A stretch of DNA of 52,725 bases from Leucobacter celer subsp. astrifaciens (GCF_001273835.1 NZ_JHEI01000145.1:38473-91197); one strand, 5' to 3'. Counted from the first letter of the stretch, positions 26,340 through 35,948 are shown. Numbers and translations: made by a program. Notes: generated by a model from the letters alone, not told the origin.

Positions 26340-27311
26340 CTACGACGCGAAGCGGTCGGTCGCGCGCACCAACGCGTCCACGATACCGAGCTCGCTCGCC
26401 GCGTGCCCGGCGTCCGGGATCATCTCGAACGCGGCCTCCGGCCAGGCGCGGTGCAGATCCCACGCCGTGCGGGGCGGTGTGCAGGCGTCGTAGCGCCCCT
26501 GCACGATCACACCGGGGATGCCGGCGAGCTTCTCCGCGGCATCGCGGATCAGCTGCCCGTCCTCCATCCAGCCGCCGTTCGAGAAGTAGTGGTTCTCGAT
26601 GCGCGCGAACGCCACCGCCGCCGCGGTATCGGCCCGCGCCTCGGCGATGCCCTCCTCGTCGGGGATCAGCTTGATCGTCGAGTTCTCCCACACCGTCCAC
26701 GCCACCCCGGCCGGAACATGGACCGCGGGGTCCGCGTCGAACAGCCGCCGATGGTACGCCGCGACCAGGTCATCGCGCTCAGCCTCGGGGATCACCGAGA
26801 GGTACTCCTCCCACGCGTCCGGGAACAGCTGCGAGGCGCCCTCCTGATAGAACCAGCGGATCTCGCTGCTGCGGAGGGTGAAGATGCCGCGCAGCACGAG
26901 TTCGGTCACCCGATCCGCATGGGTCTGCGCGTAGGCGAGGGCGAGAGTCGACCCCCAGGATCCGCCGAACACCTGCCAGCGGTCGATGCCGAGGTGCTCG
27001 CGCAGCCGCTCGATGTCGGCCACGAGATGCCAGGTCGTGTTGGTCGACAGGTCGGCGTCGGGTGCGCTCGCGTGCGGTGTGCTGCGACCGCAGCCGCGCT
27101 GGTCGAAGAGCACGATGCGGTAGCGCTCGGGGTCGAAGTAGCGACGGTGGTCGGGGCCGCAGCCGCCGCCGGGGCCGCCATGGAGGAACACGACCGGCTT
27201 GCCGTCCGGGTTGCCGCTCGTCTCCCAGAACACCTGCTGGTCGTCTCCTACAGGGAGCCTGCCGAACGCGTAGGGTTCGATGGGCGGGTAGAGCGTGCGC
27301 AGTTCGGACAT
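26340..27311 (-). CDS. pip: Prolyl aminopeptidase
   Basis: 323-aa alpha/beta-hydrolase of family S33 that removes N-terminal proline. The oxyanion motif HGGPGGG is at 44-50 and the nucleophile Ser118 lies in GGSWGSTL. The acid is in the RYDACTPP stretch and the His in PDAGHAASE. DQRGCGRS is the usual second motif. Length is standard. The ATG at 27311 follows TAGGGT by six bases (leaderless). The gene stands alone; with pepA and the M18 enzyme it is the third aminopeptidase in the window. Confidence 0.95.
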   Translation of the reverse strand: MSELRTLYPPIEPYAFGRLPVGDDQQVFWETSGNPDGKPVVFLHGGPGGGCGPDHRRYFDPERYRIVLFDQRGCGRSTPHASAPDADLSTNTTWHLVADIERLREHLGIDRWQVFGGSWGSTLALAYAQTHADRVTELVLRGIFTLRSSEIRWFYQEGASQLFPDAWEEYLSVIPEAERDDLVAAYHRRLFDADPAVHVPAGVAWTVWENSTIKLIPDEEGIAEARADTAAAVAFARIENHYFSNGGWMEDGQLIRDAAEKLAGIPGVIVQGRYDACTPPRTAWDLHRAWPEAAFEMIPDAGHAASELGIVDALVRATDRFAS

Positions 27312-27551
27312 GGACCCACCCTATTGCCTGACCCGAGGCCGCCACGACGCACCGCGGCGCGCCACGACGCGTCACGGTGCGCCCACACGGCTCGGCCCTC
27401 CCTGGGCAGGCCCGACCAGCGGCCACCGGCCCGTGCAAACCGGGAGGCCCGCACGACCGAGCGGACGGGCAGTTGAGGCAAACGCCCAGGCGGCCGGGCG
27501 TCCGGGCAGCAGTCCGGGCGAACAGCGTCGCAGCGGGCGAGCGCGCAGCTG
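27312..27551. other. 240-bp intergenic region, pip promoter only
   Basis: Apart from the pip -10 box (TAGGGT, 27318-27323, minus strand) it is very G/C-rich. A ten-base GCCACGACGC occurs twice near the pip side. I see no gene, strong hairpin or ribosome site. Confidence 0.5.
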
Positions 27552-29627
27552 CTACGCGCTCGCTTTCGCCTCCTCCTTCTCGCGCTTGCGCAGCTCCTTC
27601 TCGTGAATCGGCCAAGTGCCCTGCGCGATCGCCGCCTCGACGTAGGCGTGCGCCTCCTCCTGGCGCTCCGCCTCGATGCCGGTGGCGATCTCCGCGCGCA
27701 GCAGCTGCGGGGTCAGCCCGAAGGCCTCGACCAGGTCGAGGGCGTGCGGCCGCAGACGGGCGATGAGCCGGTCGATATAGGCGGTGACGGCCTCGGCGCG
27801 CTGCCCCGAGATCCGGCCGCTCACGAGATACCAGGCGGCGTTGCGCTCGATGAGCCCGAGCCCGAAGAGGTCGCGCAGCCAGGTCAGCACCTGACGGGAG
27901 CCGGCGTCCTCGAGCTGCTCGATGGCCTCGGTGAAGGCCTCCCACTGCAGCAGCTCGCCGTGGGCACGAGCGGCCTCGATGAGCTTGTGCTGCTGCGCGT
28001 TGAAGGCTTCCTCGTTCGCGATGGCTCGCGCCCGCTTGTCCCCCTTGGGGATTCCCTTGGTGGCCTCGCGCAGCGCGAGCGCGATCTCCGCGACCATCGT
28101 CTGCACTCGATCCGTGAGCAGTTCGCGCTGCGACTCCGTGCTGCGCAGGCTCTCGACCGAGCGCGACACCTGTCCGAGATCGGCGATGCTCTGCCCCATC
28201 TGGCGCAGGCCGAAGCGGCTCACGCGGTCGCCCAGCTGCGCAGCCGCGGCCTTCGCGATGGCCGCTTTGTCGCCCGGCTTGAACTGCGCGGCGTAGTCGG
28301 TGAGCAGGCGCTTGCCCACGAGCTGCAGCAGCACATTGTTGTCGCCCTCGAAGGTGACGTAGATGTCGAGGTCGGCCCGCAGACCCACCAGGCGGTTCTT
28401 CGCCATGAAACCGGCCCCGCCGCAGGCCTCGCGCGCTTCCTGCAGCGTGTCGAGCGCGGCCCACGTCGAGAGCGGCTTCAGCGCGGCCGCGAGCGTCTCC
28501 AAGTCCTCACGGTTCTCCTCGGTGTCGCCCGCACCCGAGAAGACCTCGTCGAAGATCGTGAGCAGCCGCTCGTCGGCGAAGGCCATGGCGTAGGTCTGGG
28601 CGAGCCGCGGCAACAGCCTGCGCTGGTGCTGGCCGTAGTCGAGCAGCACGGTCTCACGGCCCGACGCCCCCGGGAACTGACGTCGCTCGCTGCCGTAGCG
28701 GATCGCGATGGTCAGCGCGGCCTCCATCGCGCGCACGGCCGAACCGTCGAGCGACACCCTGCCCTGCACGAGCGTTCCGATCATCGTGAAGAAGCGGCGG
28801 CCGGGGCTCTCGATCGCGGAGGAGTACGTGCCGTCCGCGGCGACATCGCCGTAACGGTTGAGCAGGTTCTCGCGCGGAATGCGCACGTGGGTGAAATGCA
28901 GCCGACCGTTGTCGATGCCGTTGAGGCCGCCCTTCACCCCGTCGTCCTCACTGCCCACGCCGGGCAGCATCTCGCCGTCGGGCGTACGGATCGGCACGAA
29001 GAACGCGTGCACACCGTGATTGACCCCGCGGGTGATGAGCTGCGCGAAGACCACGGCGGCCCGGCCGTGCAGTGCGGCGTTGCCGAGGAACTCCTTCCAC
29101 GCGCCGGTGAAGGGCGTGTGGATCTCGAACTCCTCAGTGTCCGGATCGTAGGTGGCCGTTGTGCCGATCGAGGCGACATCGGAGCCGTGACCGATCTCGG
29201 TCATGGCGAACGCACCGGGCAGCTCGAGGCTCATGACATCGGGCAGCCACTTCTCGTGGTGCTTGCGGGTACCGAGATGCAGGATCGCGGCTCCGAAGAG
29301 GCCCCACTGCACACCGCTCTTGATCTGCAGCGAGGGATCGGCGAGCACGAGCTCCTGGAAGGCCGCGATGTTGCCGCCGTGGTTGTCGCTGCCGCCGAGG
29401 TCGCTCGGATAGGCGCGCTGGATCGCCCCCTCCTCGACCAGGATGCCGAGCTGCCCCAGCGCGCGCTCCCGATGCTCCGACATCGGCTGCCCGTGAATCG
29501 TGTGCAGCCGCGGATCCTCGGCGAGGCGCCGCGACTCCAGCCGCTCGCTCTTCCACTTGCCGAGCAGCGCGTCGCCGACCGCCTGGGTGTCGATGCGGGG
29601 ATCGGGTCGGGTGGGGGTGTCGCTCAT
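27552..29627 (-). CDS. Acyl-CoA oxidase / acyl-CoA dehydrogenase family protein
   Basis: 691-aa flavoprotein of the acyl-CoA oxidase branch, which makes trans-2-enoyl-CoA in fatty-acid beta-oxidation. The flavin-contact motif AMTEIGHGSDVASIGTTATYD is clear near residue 135. The middle domain carries FFVPIRTPDGEMLPGV and the C-terminal helical domains include ACGGAGFMAKNRLVGLRADLDIYVTFEGDNN, the usual substrate-side loop. The length (about 690) matches oxidases rather than the 380-aa dehydrogenases. The ATG at 29627 has AAGGAG seven bases upstream, and a good -35/-10 promoter lies at 29696-29724. No other beta-oxidation gene is in the window. Confidence 0.92.
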   Translation of the reverse strand: MSDTPTRPDPRIDTQAVGDALLGKWKSERLESRRLAEDPRLHTIHGQPMSEHRERALGQLGILVEEGAIQRAYPSDLGGSDNHGGNIAAFQELVLADPSLQIKSGVQWGLFGAAILHLGTRKHHEKWLPDVMSLELPGAFAMTEIGHGSDVASIGTTATYDPDTEEFEIHTPFTGAWKEFLGNAALHGRAAVVFAQLITRGVNHGVHAFFVPIRTPDGEMLPGVGSEDDGVKGGLNGIDNGRLHFTHVRIPRENLLNRYGDVAADGTYSSAIESPGRRFFTMIGTLVQGRVSLDGSAVRAMEAALTIAIRYGSERRQFPGASGRETVLLDYGQHQRRLLPRLAQTYAMAFADERLLTIFDEVFSGAGDTEENREDLETLAAALKPLSTWAALDTLQEAREACGGAGFMAKNRLVGLRADLDIYVTFEGDNNVLLQLVGKRLLTDYAAQFKPGDKAAIAKAAAAQLGDRVSRFGLRQMGQSIADLGQVSRSVESLRSTESQRELLTDRVQTMVAEIALALREATKGIPKGDKRARAIANEEAFNAQQHKLIEAARAHGELLQWEAFTEAIEQLEDAGSRQVLTWLRDLFGLGLIERNAAWYLVSGRISGQRAEAVTAYIDRLIARLRPHALDLVEAFGLTPQLLRAEIATGIEAERQEEAHAYVEAAIAQGTWPIHEKELRKREKEEAKASA

Positions 29628-29695
29628 CGGTGCTCCTTCGACGCGGTGTTCGGGATCGCGCGCCTGAGGCGCGACCCTCGTATCCGAATGCTGCC

Positions 29696-29724
29696 AGGTT
29701 AGAAGGGACCTCCGACGCTCACAA
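29696..29724 (-). promoter_or_regulatory. Promoter of the acyl-CoA oxidase gene
   Basis: Read on the minus strand: TTGTGA (29724-29719), a 17-base spacer, then TAACCT (29701-29696). This is the best -35/-10 pair in the window. It gives a leader of about 60 nt. Confidence 0.6.
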
Positions 29725-29870
29725 CCGGACGCTCCACCACGCACAACCGAGCCTCGCTCGCACCCCCAGACCCCTTGTAGACATTAGCCAAAAACGACAC
29801 CGGTCGACTAGAGATGATCTCCACCCGTGCCTGCACGTCAGGATCCCCGCGGCGCGGTCCGCCGGCACCC

Positions 29871-29947
29871 GCAAAGCTCCGCTTTGCCAATAGCGCCCCG
29901 GGGCAGAAGCCCCGGCGCGCGCCGCGCGAAAACGCTGACGCGTTTTC
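29871..29947. terminator. Triple hairpin after the helicase gene
   Basis: Three perfect stems in a row: GCAAAG/CTTTGC, CCGGGGC/GCCCCGG (29898-29915) and GAAAACGC-TGAC-GCGTTTTC (29928-29947). The last begins two bases after the helicase stop and, on the minus strand, ends in a T run within the stem. The AAAACGCTGRCGCGTTTT hairpin recurs at 47059-47078. Confidence 0.65.
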
Positions 29948-29949
29948 TT

Positions 29950-31551
29950 TCAAGCGGCACCCGCGGGCTCGAAGTCTCCGAAGTAGTCCGGTTCGATCCC
30001 GGCGCTCTCGAGCAGCTCGCGCGTGCGCTTCTGCCGGGTGCGCGGGATCACCGTGATCACGAAACCGTCCTTGCCGGCGCGTCCCGTGCGGCCCGCGCGG
30101 TGCACATAGGTCTTCGAATCGTCGGGCGGATCGGCCTGCAGCACGAGGTCGACATCGTCGACGTGGATCCCGCGCGCCGCCACATCGGTCGCCACCAGCA
30201 CCGAGGCCTTGCCCGATGAGAAGCGCGCGAGGTTGCGCTCGCGCTTCGCCTGGCTCAGGTCGCCGTGCAGCGACACGACGCGCAGCCCCGCCTCCGAGAG
30301 CATCTCGGCGATGCGCTCGGCGTAGGCCCGGGTGCGGCAGAACACCAGCGTCCGCGCGGAACCGGACGCGGAGCCGGACGCCCGACCCGCCCCCGAGGCG
30401 AGTTCGACGAGCACCCGGTCCTTGTCTTCCCGCATCACGATGAGCACCCGGTGCTGCACCGATCCCGAGGCGCTCTCCTTCGCCTCGTGCACCGCCGGGT
30501 TCCTCAGGAACTCCGAAACGATCTCCGACACCCCGCTGTCGAGGGTCGCAGAGAACAGCAGGCGCTGGCCGCCGCGCATGGTCTGCCGCAGCGTCCACTG
30601 CACCGGCTCGAGGAATCCGAGCTCGCACATGTGGTCCGCCTCGTCGATCACCGAGATCCGCACCTCGCGCAGGTCGAGCCGACGGCGATCCACCAGGTCG
30701 CGCACGCGCCCGGGAGTGCCGATCACGATGTCGACACCGCGCTCCAGCGCGTGCACCTGCGGATCGAGCGGCACCCCGCCCACCAGTTGCGCCGTGTAGA
30801 ACCCGACCGAGCGTGCGATCGGCTGCACGGTGCGATCGAGCTGCAGCGCGAGCTCCCTGGTCGGGGCGAGGATCAGCGCCTTCGGCTTGCGGGTGGCCCG
30901 CTTCGGCGCGCGCTCGCGACGCTCCCCCCGCGGCGGCTTCTTCTTGGACTCTGCGGGGTCGCTCGCGAACGCGCCCTCCGCTTTGAGACGGAGCAGCCGC
31001 TCCACGAGCGCGGATCCGAAAGCGATCGTCTTTCCCGATCCCGTGCGAGCGCGGCCCAGCACGTCCCGGCCCTGCAGCGCGTCGGGGATGGTCGCGGCCT
31101 GAATCGGGAATGGCCGCTCGGCTCCCAGCTCTCCGAGCGTGCGCACGATGTTGCCGCCGAGGCCGAGATCGCCGAAGCTCATCCCCTCGACGTCGGCCGC
31201 CGTCGTGAGACGCGCATCGAGCCGCTCGAAGGTCTGCTCGGCGCCCGCCCCGCTCGCCCGTCCGGTCTCGCCGAACGACCCCTTCCGGGGTGCGCCGGAT
31301 CGCGGATGCCCGGCCGCGCCGTCCCGGTCGAAGGCGAACACCCGGGCGCCCCCGTCCTCGGCGGAGCCTCGCGGCCCCTTGGTGGCCTTGTCGCCGCCGT
31401 CCCGCCCCTTCGAGCGCTCGCCCCGCGGCTCGCCGCCGTCCGGTCGCCCCTGGGCAGCCCCGCGCTCCGCCCAGCGGTTGCGGCGCCCCGGCGCGCGGCC
31501 GGGTTCGTAATTGGCCGGCGGTCGGTAGCCGCGGCGCCCCTTCTGTGCCAC
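29950..31551 (-). CDS. DEAD-box RNA helicase
   Basis: 533-aa ATP-dependent RNA helicase. The first 115 residues are a basic, Gly/Arg-rich disordered region likely to bind RNA. Motifs follow in order: Q motif FPIQAATIPDAL, motif I ARTGSGKT (168-175), PTRELALQ, GTPGR, DEAD, SAT, ATDVAARGIH and HRAGRTGRAG. A Lys/Arg-rich insertion (SKKKPPRGERRERAPKRATRK) sits between motifs I and Ia. The true start is the GTG at 31551, two bases after the stop of the RND exporter gene, indicating co-transcription; longer frames run into that gene. Its role (ribosome assembly, mRNA decay or cold response) cannot be told from sequence. Confidence 0.93.
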   Translation of the reverse strand: MAQKGRRGYRPPANYEPGRAPGRRNRWAERGAAQGRPDGGEPRGERSKGRDGGDKATKGPRGSAEDGGARVFAFDRDGAAGHPRSGAPRKGSFGETGRASGAGAEQTFERLDARLTTAADVEGMSFGDLGLGGNIVRTLGELGAERPFPIQAATIPDALQGRDVLGRARTGSGKTIAFGSALVERLLRLKAEGAFASDPAESKKKPPRGERRERAPKRATRKPKALILAPTRELALQLDRTVQPIARSVGFYTAQLVGGVPLDPQVHALERGVDIVIGTPGRVRDLVDRRRLDLREVRISVIDEADHMCELGFLEPVQWTLRQTMRGGQRLLFSATLDSGVSEIVSEFLRNPAVHEAKESASGSVQHRVLIVMREDKDRVLVELASGAGRASGSASGSARTLVFCRTRAYAERIAEMLSEAGLRVVSLHGDLSQAKRERNLARFSSGKASVLVATDVAARGIHVDDVDLVLQADPPDDSKTYVHRAGRTGRAGKDGFVITVIPRTRQKRTRELLESAGIEPDYFGDFEPAGAA

Positions 31552-31553
31552 TG

Positions 31554-34500
31554 CTAGCCCTCCTCGCGGGTCTGCGCATCGCCCGGATCGGATCCGGGCT
31601 CCGCCTTCGAGTCGGCCGCGGCTTCCGCCTCGGACTCGTCGATCTCCTGCGTAGCCTGCCACATCAGCTGCTCCCAATCGAGTTCGCCGGTCACCGGCGG
31701 GGCGACGAGAGCGCTGGGCTCCTCCGGTTCCGTCGGCTCGGGCTCCGGTTCCGTCGGCTCCGGATCGGGATCCGTTGGCTCCGGCTCCGTCAGCTTGGTC
31801 TCTGACTCCGTCAGTTCGGGATCGGGATCGGGGGCGGGATCAGGAGCGGGGGCCGGCTGCGAAGGTGCCGGATCGGACCGCGCGGGAACGGGCTCGGGAA
31901 GCACCAGCGGGATCAGGCCGGCGTCGCTCGGGTCCTCGCGTGCGGCGAAGTCTGACACGTCGGCGGTCTCGACAGGCCGGTCGACCTCGACAGGGTCGAC
32001 CTCGACAGGATCGACCTCGACATGATCGTCGGCGGCCGGCTCGGACTCGTCGAGCAGAGGATTCTCGTCTCCGGTGAATCCGAGGTCGGCGAGCACCATC
32101 GACATCTGCGCCGTCTCGGGGCCGACGTCGCCATGCTCCGGCTCCGGGATCGGCTCCGCCTCCGGCTCACGGTTCGGCTCCGCAATCGGCTCCGCCTCCG
32201 GCTCACGGATCGGCTCCGGTTCTCGGACCGGCTCCGGCTCCGGCTCGGGCTCCGAAACGCGCTCCGAAGCGCGGCGCCCCGACACCTCGGGAGCGGAAAG
32301 CCCCGCCTTGAACAACTCGCTGAGGATCGCCTGCTGCGTATCCGGATCGGCCACCGCGGGAACCGGTGCGGCTGCGATCGGCTCCGCCTCGAACGCCCCG
32401 CCCTCCACGGGTGCGGCGTGCTGAGCCGACGAGATCGGCGGAACCGCGTCGTCGGGCGCCTCCGAAGCGGCCGTGAGCCCTCCGGCGGCTGACCCACCGG
32501 CCGCCGCCGACCCGGGCCCGACAGCGGTCGCAGCGCCGACAGCACCCGCGGCACCGACGGCGCCGAAAGCCGACAGCGGCCCGGTTTCTCCCCCGCTCGC
32601 CGCAGCCGCCGGCACGGCGGGCGCGAACGCCGCAGCGGCACCGCCCCGACGGCGACGCGACGCGGGACCCGTCCGCCGCTTGCGCGCACCCCGACGACCG
32701 TCCCGTCGACCCTCTCGCCGGCGTTCCACGGCGTAATAGAGGGTCGGCAGCACGATGAGCGTCAGCACCGTCGACGAGAGCAGGCCGCCGATGACCACCA
32801 CGGCCAGCGGCTGCGAGATGAACCCGCCCTTGCCCGTGATCCCGAGCGCCATCGGCGTGAGCGCGAAGATGGTCGCGAGTGCCGTCATGACGATGGGGCG
32901 CAGACGCTGCAGGGAGCCGTGCAGCACCGCGTCCCGCAGGGCGTCGCCGCGATCCCGGTACTGATTGACGAGGTCGATGAGCACGATCGCATTGGTGACC
33001 ACGATGCCGATGAGCATGAGCACACCGATGAGGGAGGCCACGCCGAGCGGGATCCCGGTCGCGATGAGCAGCAGGATCGCGCCCGTCGCGGCGAAGGGCA
33101 CCGATACGAGCAGCAGCAGCGGCTGCAGGAGGCTGCGGAACGTCGCGACCATCACGACGTAGACGATGAGGATCGCGGCGAGCAGCGCGAGACCGAGCTG
33201 TTCGAACGCCTCGGCCTGCTGCGCCATCACACCCCCGACGCCGGCGGTCGCGCCCGCGGGCAGTTCGACGGCCTCGAGTGCGGCGTCGACCGCGACCCCC
33301 GCGGTCCCGAGATCGTCGCCCTCGGGAAGCGCGGAGACCGTCACCATGCGCGAACCGTCCTCGGTGCGCACCGTCACCGGCCCGTCGGCGACCTCGATGG
33401 CGGCGAGCGCGTCCAGCCGCTGCGGGCCGAGTGCGGTCTGGATCTGGAGCGCGGCCACGCCCGCCTGGTCGCTCGGTGCGACCCCGCTCGCGAGATACAC
33501 GGCGACGCTGTCGGCATCCATGGTGATCTGACCGACCTGCCGGGGCTGCATCTGCTGCGAGACCTGACCGGCGACCCCCGCCTCCGTCAGACCGGCCGCG
33601 GCCGCGGCCGTGCGGTCGACGGCGATGCGCAGGAACGGACGCGACTGCCCGAGATCGCTCTCGACCTGCTGCAGCTCCGGGCGGTCCCGCAGCTCGGCGG
33701 TCACCACCTCGCTGGCCTCGCGGAGGGTCTCCTGATCCGGGGCCGACACGTTCACCTCGATGGCGCTCGACATCGCCACACCGCCACCCGACTGGCCCAG
33801 CGAGAACTCACCCGCGTCGTCGAGTCCATCGACCGCAGCTCGGATCTCGTCCTGCACCACCGTCTGGTCGGCATCGGGGTCCGTGGTGAGCGAGTAGCTC
33901 ACCGATCCATCGCTTCCGCCGCCGAAGATCGCGGCCATGCCGCCGCCGGCACTGCCGATCGTCACCTGCACCGTCTCGATGGCCGAGACGCCTGCGAGAG
34001 CCTCCTCCACCCGCTCCGCCTGCGCCAGCTGAGCCTCGAGGCTCGTTCCGGGCGCGAGCGTCTGCACGAGCCCAACGGAGTTCTGCTCGTCGGCTCCCAT
34101 GAAGTTGGTCTTCATGAGGGGGCTCGCCGCGATGGTGGCGCCGAAGACCACGACGGCGATGAGCAGCGTCACGGCCGGGCGCCGCAGCGTCCACTCGATG
34201 ATCGGGCGGTACCCGCGCTGCAGGGCGGTCGTCGGCTCCGACTGCGATGCGACGGCCGTCGAGCGGCGCTTGGGGCGGTCCCCGCGCAGGAACCAGAAGG
34301 CGAGCACCGGCACGATCGTGAGCGAGACCAGCAGCGAGGCCGCGAGCGCGATCGTCACCGTGAACGCGAACGGCCGGAAGAGCTCTCCCACCATGCCCTC
34401 GACGAACGCCATGGGCAGGAACACGGCCACGGTGGTGATGGTCGACGCGGTGATGGCTCCGGCCACCTCGCGCACTGCCTCGATGATGGTCTTCGTGCGG

Positions 34501-35825
34501 TCGCCGCCCGAGGCGAGATGCCGCTTGATGTTCTCGATGACCACGATCGAGTCGTCGACCACCCGGCCGATGGAGATCGTGAGCGCCCCGAGCGTGAGCA
34601 TGTTGAGCGTGTACTCGGCGAAGTTGAGGCCGACGAAGGTGAGCAGCACCGAGGTCGGGATCGAGATGGCGGTGACGAGCGTCGCACGCACCGACATGAG
34701 GAAGACCAGGATCACGAGCACGGCGAACACCAGGCCCAGAAGCCCCTCGGTGGTGAGCGTGTGGATCGACTGCTCGACGTACGGCGCCTGGTCGAAGATC
34801 ACGGTGAGCGTCGCGCCGCCCAGCTGATCCTGCAGTTCGTCGAGCTTCTCCTGCACCGCGTGCGACACGTCCACGGTGTTCGCCGCCGACATCTTGGTCA
34901 CCGCGATGGTGAGGGCGGGTGCCCCGTCGACACGGGAGATGCTCTGCTGCGGGCCCGGCTCGAGAGTCACCTCGGCGACGGCGCCGATCGTGAGCGGCGC
35001 CACCGGGGCGGGCACCTCCTGGCCCGGCAGCGGGGGCGCCTCGAGCAGCGCCTGCTGCTCGGCGGCGATCGCCTCGGCGCTGCGGGGCAGCGGCAGCGCC
35101 GCGACCTCCTCTGCGGAAGCCACGACCGAACCCGCCTGCACCGCGAGCGTGCGGTCCCCGTCGGCGACGGTGCCCGCGGCGATGAGCACGCCGCTCTGCT
35201 GCAGCGCATCGGTGATCGACTGCGCGCCGAGCCCCTGCGCCGCGAGCGCCTCGGCATTGGGCTGGATCGTGATCCGGTCAGCGCGCGCGCCCGTCAGCTG
35301 CGCATCGCGCACTCCGTCGAGATCGCTGAGATCCGGGATCGCCACGCGTTCGATCAGCTGCGCCGCCTGCTCGGGGCTCTCCCCCTCGGCCGGGGTCACG
35401 GCGATCTGGATGACCGGGAAGTCGTCGATGCTGCCGGAGAGCACCTGGCTGTCGCTCTGTTCGGGCAGCAACTGCGAGATGCGGCTGATCGCCCGCTCCA
35501 CCTTCTGCTCGGTGGCGGCGAGATCGATACCGTAGGTGAATTCCGCGAGCACCATCGAGGAGCCCGTGCTCGACGTCGCGGTGGTGCTCTCGAGATCGGG
35601 CACGCCGCGCAGAGCGGTTTCGATGGGGCCGGAGACGTCGTTGTTGACGACCTCCGGCGAGGCGCCCGGGTACGCGGTGACTACGGCGATGGCGGGGAAC
35701 TGCACCGACGGCATGAGTTCCTGCTTGAGCGATCCGACGCCGATGAAGCCGAACACCGCTGCGACGATGGTCACCAGGGCGATCAGTGCGCGATTCTTCA
35801 GGCTGAGCGCCGTGAGCAAGTGCAT
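31554..35825 (-). CDS. RND efflux transporter with long Pro/Glu-rich C-terminal tail
   Basis: 1,423-aa exporter of the AcrB/HAE RND superfamily. Helix 1 is at residues 12-30. The porter domains and the central membrane block contain GRVVDDSIVVIENIKRHL (the proton-relay region) and FVEGMVGELFRPFAFTV, and the second half mirrors this with VVTNAIVLIDLVNQYRDRG. The RND core ends near residue 1030 (LPTLYYAVERRREG). It is followed by about 390 residues with no membrane segment: a basic stretch, an Ala/Gly-rich stretch, then EPEPEPE- and DPDPEPTEPEP-type repeats. The ATG at 35825 (MHLLTALSLKNRA) begins the core; the longer frame is spurious. It is co-transcribed with the DEAD-box helicase. Confidence 0.9.
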   Translation of the reverse strand: MHLLTALSLKNRALIALVTIVAAVFGFIGVGSLKQELMPSVQFPAIAVVTAYPGASPEVVNNDVSGPIETALRGVPDLESTTATSSTGSSMVLAEFTYGIDLAATEQKVERAISRISQLLPEQSDSQVLSGSIDDFPVIQIAVTPAEGESPEQAAQLIERVAIPDLSDLDGVRDAQLTGARADRITIQPNAEALAAQGLGAQSITDALQQSGVLIAAGTVADGDRTLAVQAGSVVASAEEVAALPLPRSAEAIAAEQQALLEAPPLPGQEVPAPVAPLTIGAVAEVTLEPGPQQSISRVDGAPALTIAVTKMSAANTVDVSHAVQEKLDELQDQLGGATLTVIFDQAPYVEQSIHTLTTEGLLGLVFAVLVILVFLMSVRATLVTAISIPTSVLLTFVGLNFAEYTLNMLTLGALTISIGRVVDDSIVVIENIKRHLASGGDRTKTIIEAVREVAGAITASTITTVAVFLPMAFVEGMVGELFRPFAFTVTIALAASLLVSLTIVPVLAFWFLRGDRPKRRSTAVASQSEPTTALQRGYRPIIEWTLRRPAVTLLIAVVVFGATIAASPLMKTNFMGADEQNSVGLVQTLAPGTSLEAQLAQAERVEEALAGVSAIETVQVTIGSAGGGMAAIFGGGSDGSVSYSLTTDPDADQTVVQDEIRAAVDGLDDAGEFSLGQSGGGVAMSSAIEVNVSAPDQETLREASEVVTAELRDRPELQQVESDLGQSRPFLRIAVDRTAAAAAGLTEAGVAGQVSQQMQPRQVGQITMDADSVAVYLASGVAPSDQAGVAALQIQTALGPQRLDALAAIEVADGPVTVRTEDGSRMVTVSALPEGDDLGTAGVAVDAALEAVELPAGATAGVGGVMAQQAEAFEQLGLALLAAILIVYVVMVATFRSLLQPLLLLVSVPFAATGAILLLIATGIPLGVASLIGVLMLIGIVVTNAIVLIDLVNQYRDRGDALRDAVLHGSLQRLRPIVMTALATIFALTPMALGITGKGGFISQPLAVVVIGGLLSSTVLTLIVLPTLYYAVERRREGRRDGRRGARKRRTGPASRRRRGGAAAAFAPAVPAAAASGGETGPLSAFGAVGAAGAVGAATAVGPGSAAAGGSAAGGLTAASEAPDDAVPPISSAQHAAPVEGGAFEAEPIAAAPVPAVADPDTQQAILSELFKAGLSAPEVSGRRASERVSEPEPEPEPVREPEPIREPEAEPIAEPNREPEAEPIPEPEHGDVGPETAQMSMVLADLGFTGDENPLLDESEPAADDHVEVDPVEVDPVEVDRPVETADVSDFAAREDPSDAGLIPLVLPEPVPARSDPAPSQPAPAPDPAPDPDPELTESETKLTEPEPTDPDPEPTEPEPEPTEPEEPSALVAPPVTGELDWEQLMWQATQEIDESEAEAAADSKAEPGSDPGDAQTREEG
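31981..32025. repeat. Three 15-bp tandem repeats in the RND tail
   Basis: Units 31981-31995, 31996-32010 and 32011-32025 differ by only a few bases (TCGACCTCGACAGGG type). They encode VEVDP repeats in the acidic tail of the RND protein. Confidence 0.75.
32145..32260. repeat. Degenerate tandem repeats encoding the REPEAEP tail
   Basis: The string GGCTCCGCCTCCGGCTCACGG and close variants recur about every 15-36 bases, encoding alternating Pro-Glu-Arg-Glu units of the RND C-terminal tail. Such tracts are prone to length change. Confidence 0.65.
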
Positions 35826-35942
35826 GCGGATGATTATTTCACGCGCCGCCGCACGGCCGGCCCAAAGACAAGGGCCAGAGTCAGGAGGCGCCCGACCGGG
35901 GTCCCGCGGATCGGTCGGGCGGCGAGTCGCGTGATATCGCGG

Positions 35943-35948
35943 GATAAT
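35943..35948 (+). promoter_or_regulatory. -10 box of the DUF445 gene (leaderless)
   Basis: GATAAT, seven bases before the ATG at 35956. It overlaps an earlier in-frame ATG at 35947, which argues for the later start. Confidence 0.5.

Larger units (their letters stand above)
29628..29949. other. 322-bp intergenic region with promoter and hairpins
   Basis: It contains the acyl-CoA oxidase promoter at 29696-29724, a CGCGCC-TGA-GGCGCG hairpin in the leader (29659-29673), an AT-rich patch at 29776-29800 of unknown use, and a triple hairpin at 29871-29947 that ends the helicase transcript. No credible gene is present. Confidence 0.6.

Noticed and set aside
31981..32025. CRISPR-like repeats
   Set aside because: Contiguous 15-bp in-frame coding repeats with no spacers.
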